DNA from: Patescibacteria group bacterium
GTDB lineage: Bacteria > Patescibacteriota > Minisyncoccia > Phycocordibacterales > UBA12079
Length of the DNA stretch: 12,691 nt
Reading direction: 5' to 3'
Assembly: GCA_018821685.1 (NCBI GenBank)
Contig: JAHJLO010000007.1
Location: 1 to 12,691, forward strand
Shown: piece after piece, positions 12,093 to 12,691 of the stretch
How the letters are laid out: every line of letters starts with the position of its first letter
Position numbering within the stretch: the stretch's first letter is position 1
Notes under the pieces: generated by a model
Databases searched by the model: none
What the model was told of the DNA's origin: nothing
The model's input: only the letters and a program-made list of their open reading frames with translations
Program-made: the position numbers and the translations under genes

Positions 12093-12691
12093 TTAATTAT
12101 CTAAGTTATTAAACTTTTCTATTGTCGAAGGTATATCCCCACTTTCAAAAATAGCCGAGCCAGATACTAATCTATTTGCCCCTGCTGAAATTAACCTATG
12201 TGCATTTTCTAGATTAACTCCTCCGTCAACACTTATTGTAATATTTTTATATTTAGCTCTAAAATTAATAATTTTATCGATAACTTTATCATCAAAAGAT
12301 TGTCCTTGAAAACCAATTTTTTCGATACCCATAAACTGAACAAAATTTGCCGATTCAATAAAACCAATATATTTATCAACATCAACATCAATACCAAAAG
12401 CTAATCCTATTTCAGCCTTTCCTTTTAGAAGTTCAAAAATCTCCTTTAATTTATTTGTTGAACCAGCGTGGATAATAATCCTTTTTGCTCCGATATCTAA
12501 AAAATCCTGAACATTATATTCAGGTTTCGCAACCATTAAATCAAATTCAAAATTACAGTCGCAAGAAAAAGGGGGTTCAAGGTGAACTCCTGAAGCCCAC
12601 ATGGAATCAGTAAAAGGCCAACTCTTTTCAGGAACAAAAATACCGTCCATTACATCAATTTGTATAAATGAAGTTAAACCTTTAACTAACG
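12093..12691 (-). CDS. Ribulose-phosphate 3-epimerase-like protein, 5' end outside the window
   Basis: The TIM-barrel family interconverts ribulose 5-phosphate and xylulose 5-phosphate. The frame is open to the window edge (LVKGLTSFIQIDVMDGIFVP), so the ATG at 12650 is internal and about 20 residues are missing. Conserved: the acidic residue in IDVMDG, IIIHAGS, and the phosphate-binding SVDGGVNLENAHRL plus GANRLVSGSAIF. Unusual: the His normally two residues before that Asp (HVDVMDG) is Gln, and the HLMI metal His is Asp (FEFDLMV). An unusual MWASGVHLEPPFSCDC stretch sits between the second and third strands. Two of four usual metal ligands are thus replaced, so the metal, the mechanism or the substrate may differ. 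It is first in the rpe-tktN-tktC operon, six bases before tktN. The stop is TAA. Confidence 0.83.
   Translation of the reverse strand, partial: LVKGLTSFIQIDVMDGIFVPEKSWPFTDSMWASGVHLEPPFSCDCNFEFDLMVAKPEYNVQDFLDIGAKRIIIHAGSTNKLKEIFELLKGKAEIGLAFGIDVDVDKYIGFIESANFVQFMGIEKIGFQGQSFDDKVIDKIINFRAKYKNITISVDGGVNLENAHRLISAGANRLVSGSAIFESGDIPSTIEKFNNLDN

Noticed and set aside
1..12691. Whole genome using UGA as glycine (code 25) as the firm conclusion
   Set aside because: Only one in-frame UGA is seen in about 12 kb of dense coding sequence, much fewer than expected if it were an ordinary glycine codon. Kept as a hypothesis only.

Overview
The window is AT-rich bacterial DNA whose gene content points to a Patescibacteria/CPR genome, most likely a Parcubacteria-type lineage. 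The evidence is a short EF-Ts, a short-N-terminus RF1, Cys-rich GFTLIEL type IV pilins paired with a small single-span membrane protein, a transketolase split into N and C subunits, and a mostly monocistronic compact layout. This assignment rests on remembered family traits, not on a marker-gene tree.

Layout: positions 1-139 hold tRNA-like sequence on the minus strand. A small membrane-anchored protein of unknown function follows (219-590). Next, all on the minus strand, comes a translation/transcription block: tsf and rpsB (transcribed rpsB then tsf), prfA (RF1), a GreA-like factor with an altered tip, rpmE (L31), a secreted coiled-coil lytic transglycosylase, and rplY (L25/CTC). Positions 6509-8135 carry a tandemly duplicated two-gene unit, small membrane protein plus type IV pilin. 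The last third is carbon metabolism: class II aldolase (minus) diverging from a PfkB-family kinase (plus), then, convergent with the kinase, the minus-strand operon rpe-like, tktN, tktC.

How the genes work together: aldolase, the sugar kinase, transketolase and the epimerase-like protein would link triose phosphates with the non-oxidative pentose phosphate pathway. rpsB/tsf, prfA, rpmE and rplY are translation genes. The transglycosylase and pilins are cell-surface functions.

Most notable: (1) tktN is interrupted by one in-frame UGA at 11784-11786, at a position where related proteins can carry glycine, with conserved sequence continuing in the same frame. All 17 genes whose ends are visible stop with TAA. 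(2) Many genes have a TATAAT-like hexamer 6-8 bases before the ATG and no Shine-Dalgarno, suggesting leaderless mRNAs. rpsB is the exception, with a roughly 100-nt foldable leader. (3) Three genes or gene pairs end in unusually long perfect palindromes (arms of 30-35 bp) that run up to or into the coding sequence. (4) The two pilin-linked small genes share a perfect 110-bp direct repeat while their pilin partners have diverged. (5) The epimerase-like protein has lost two of the usual metal-ligand histidines, and the GreA-like protein carries a CxxC at its coiled-coil tip.
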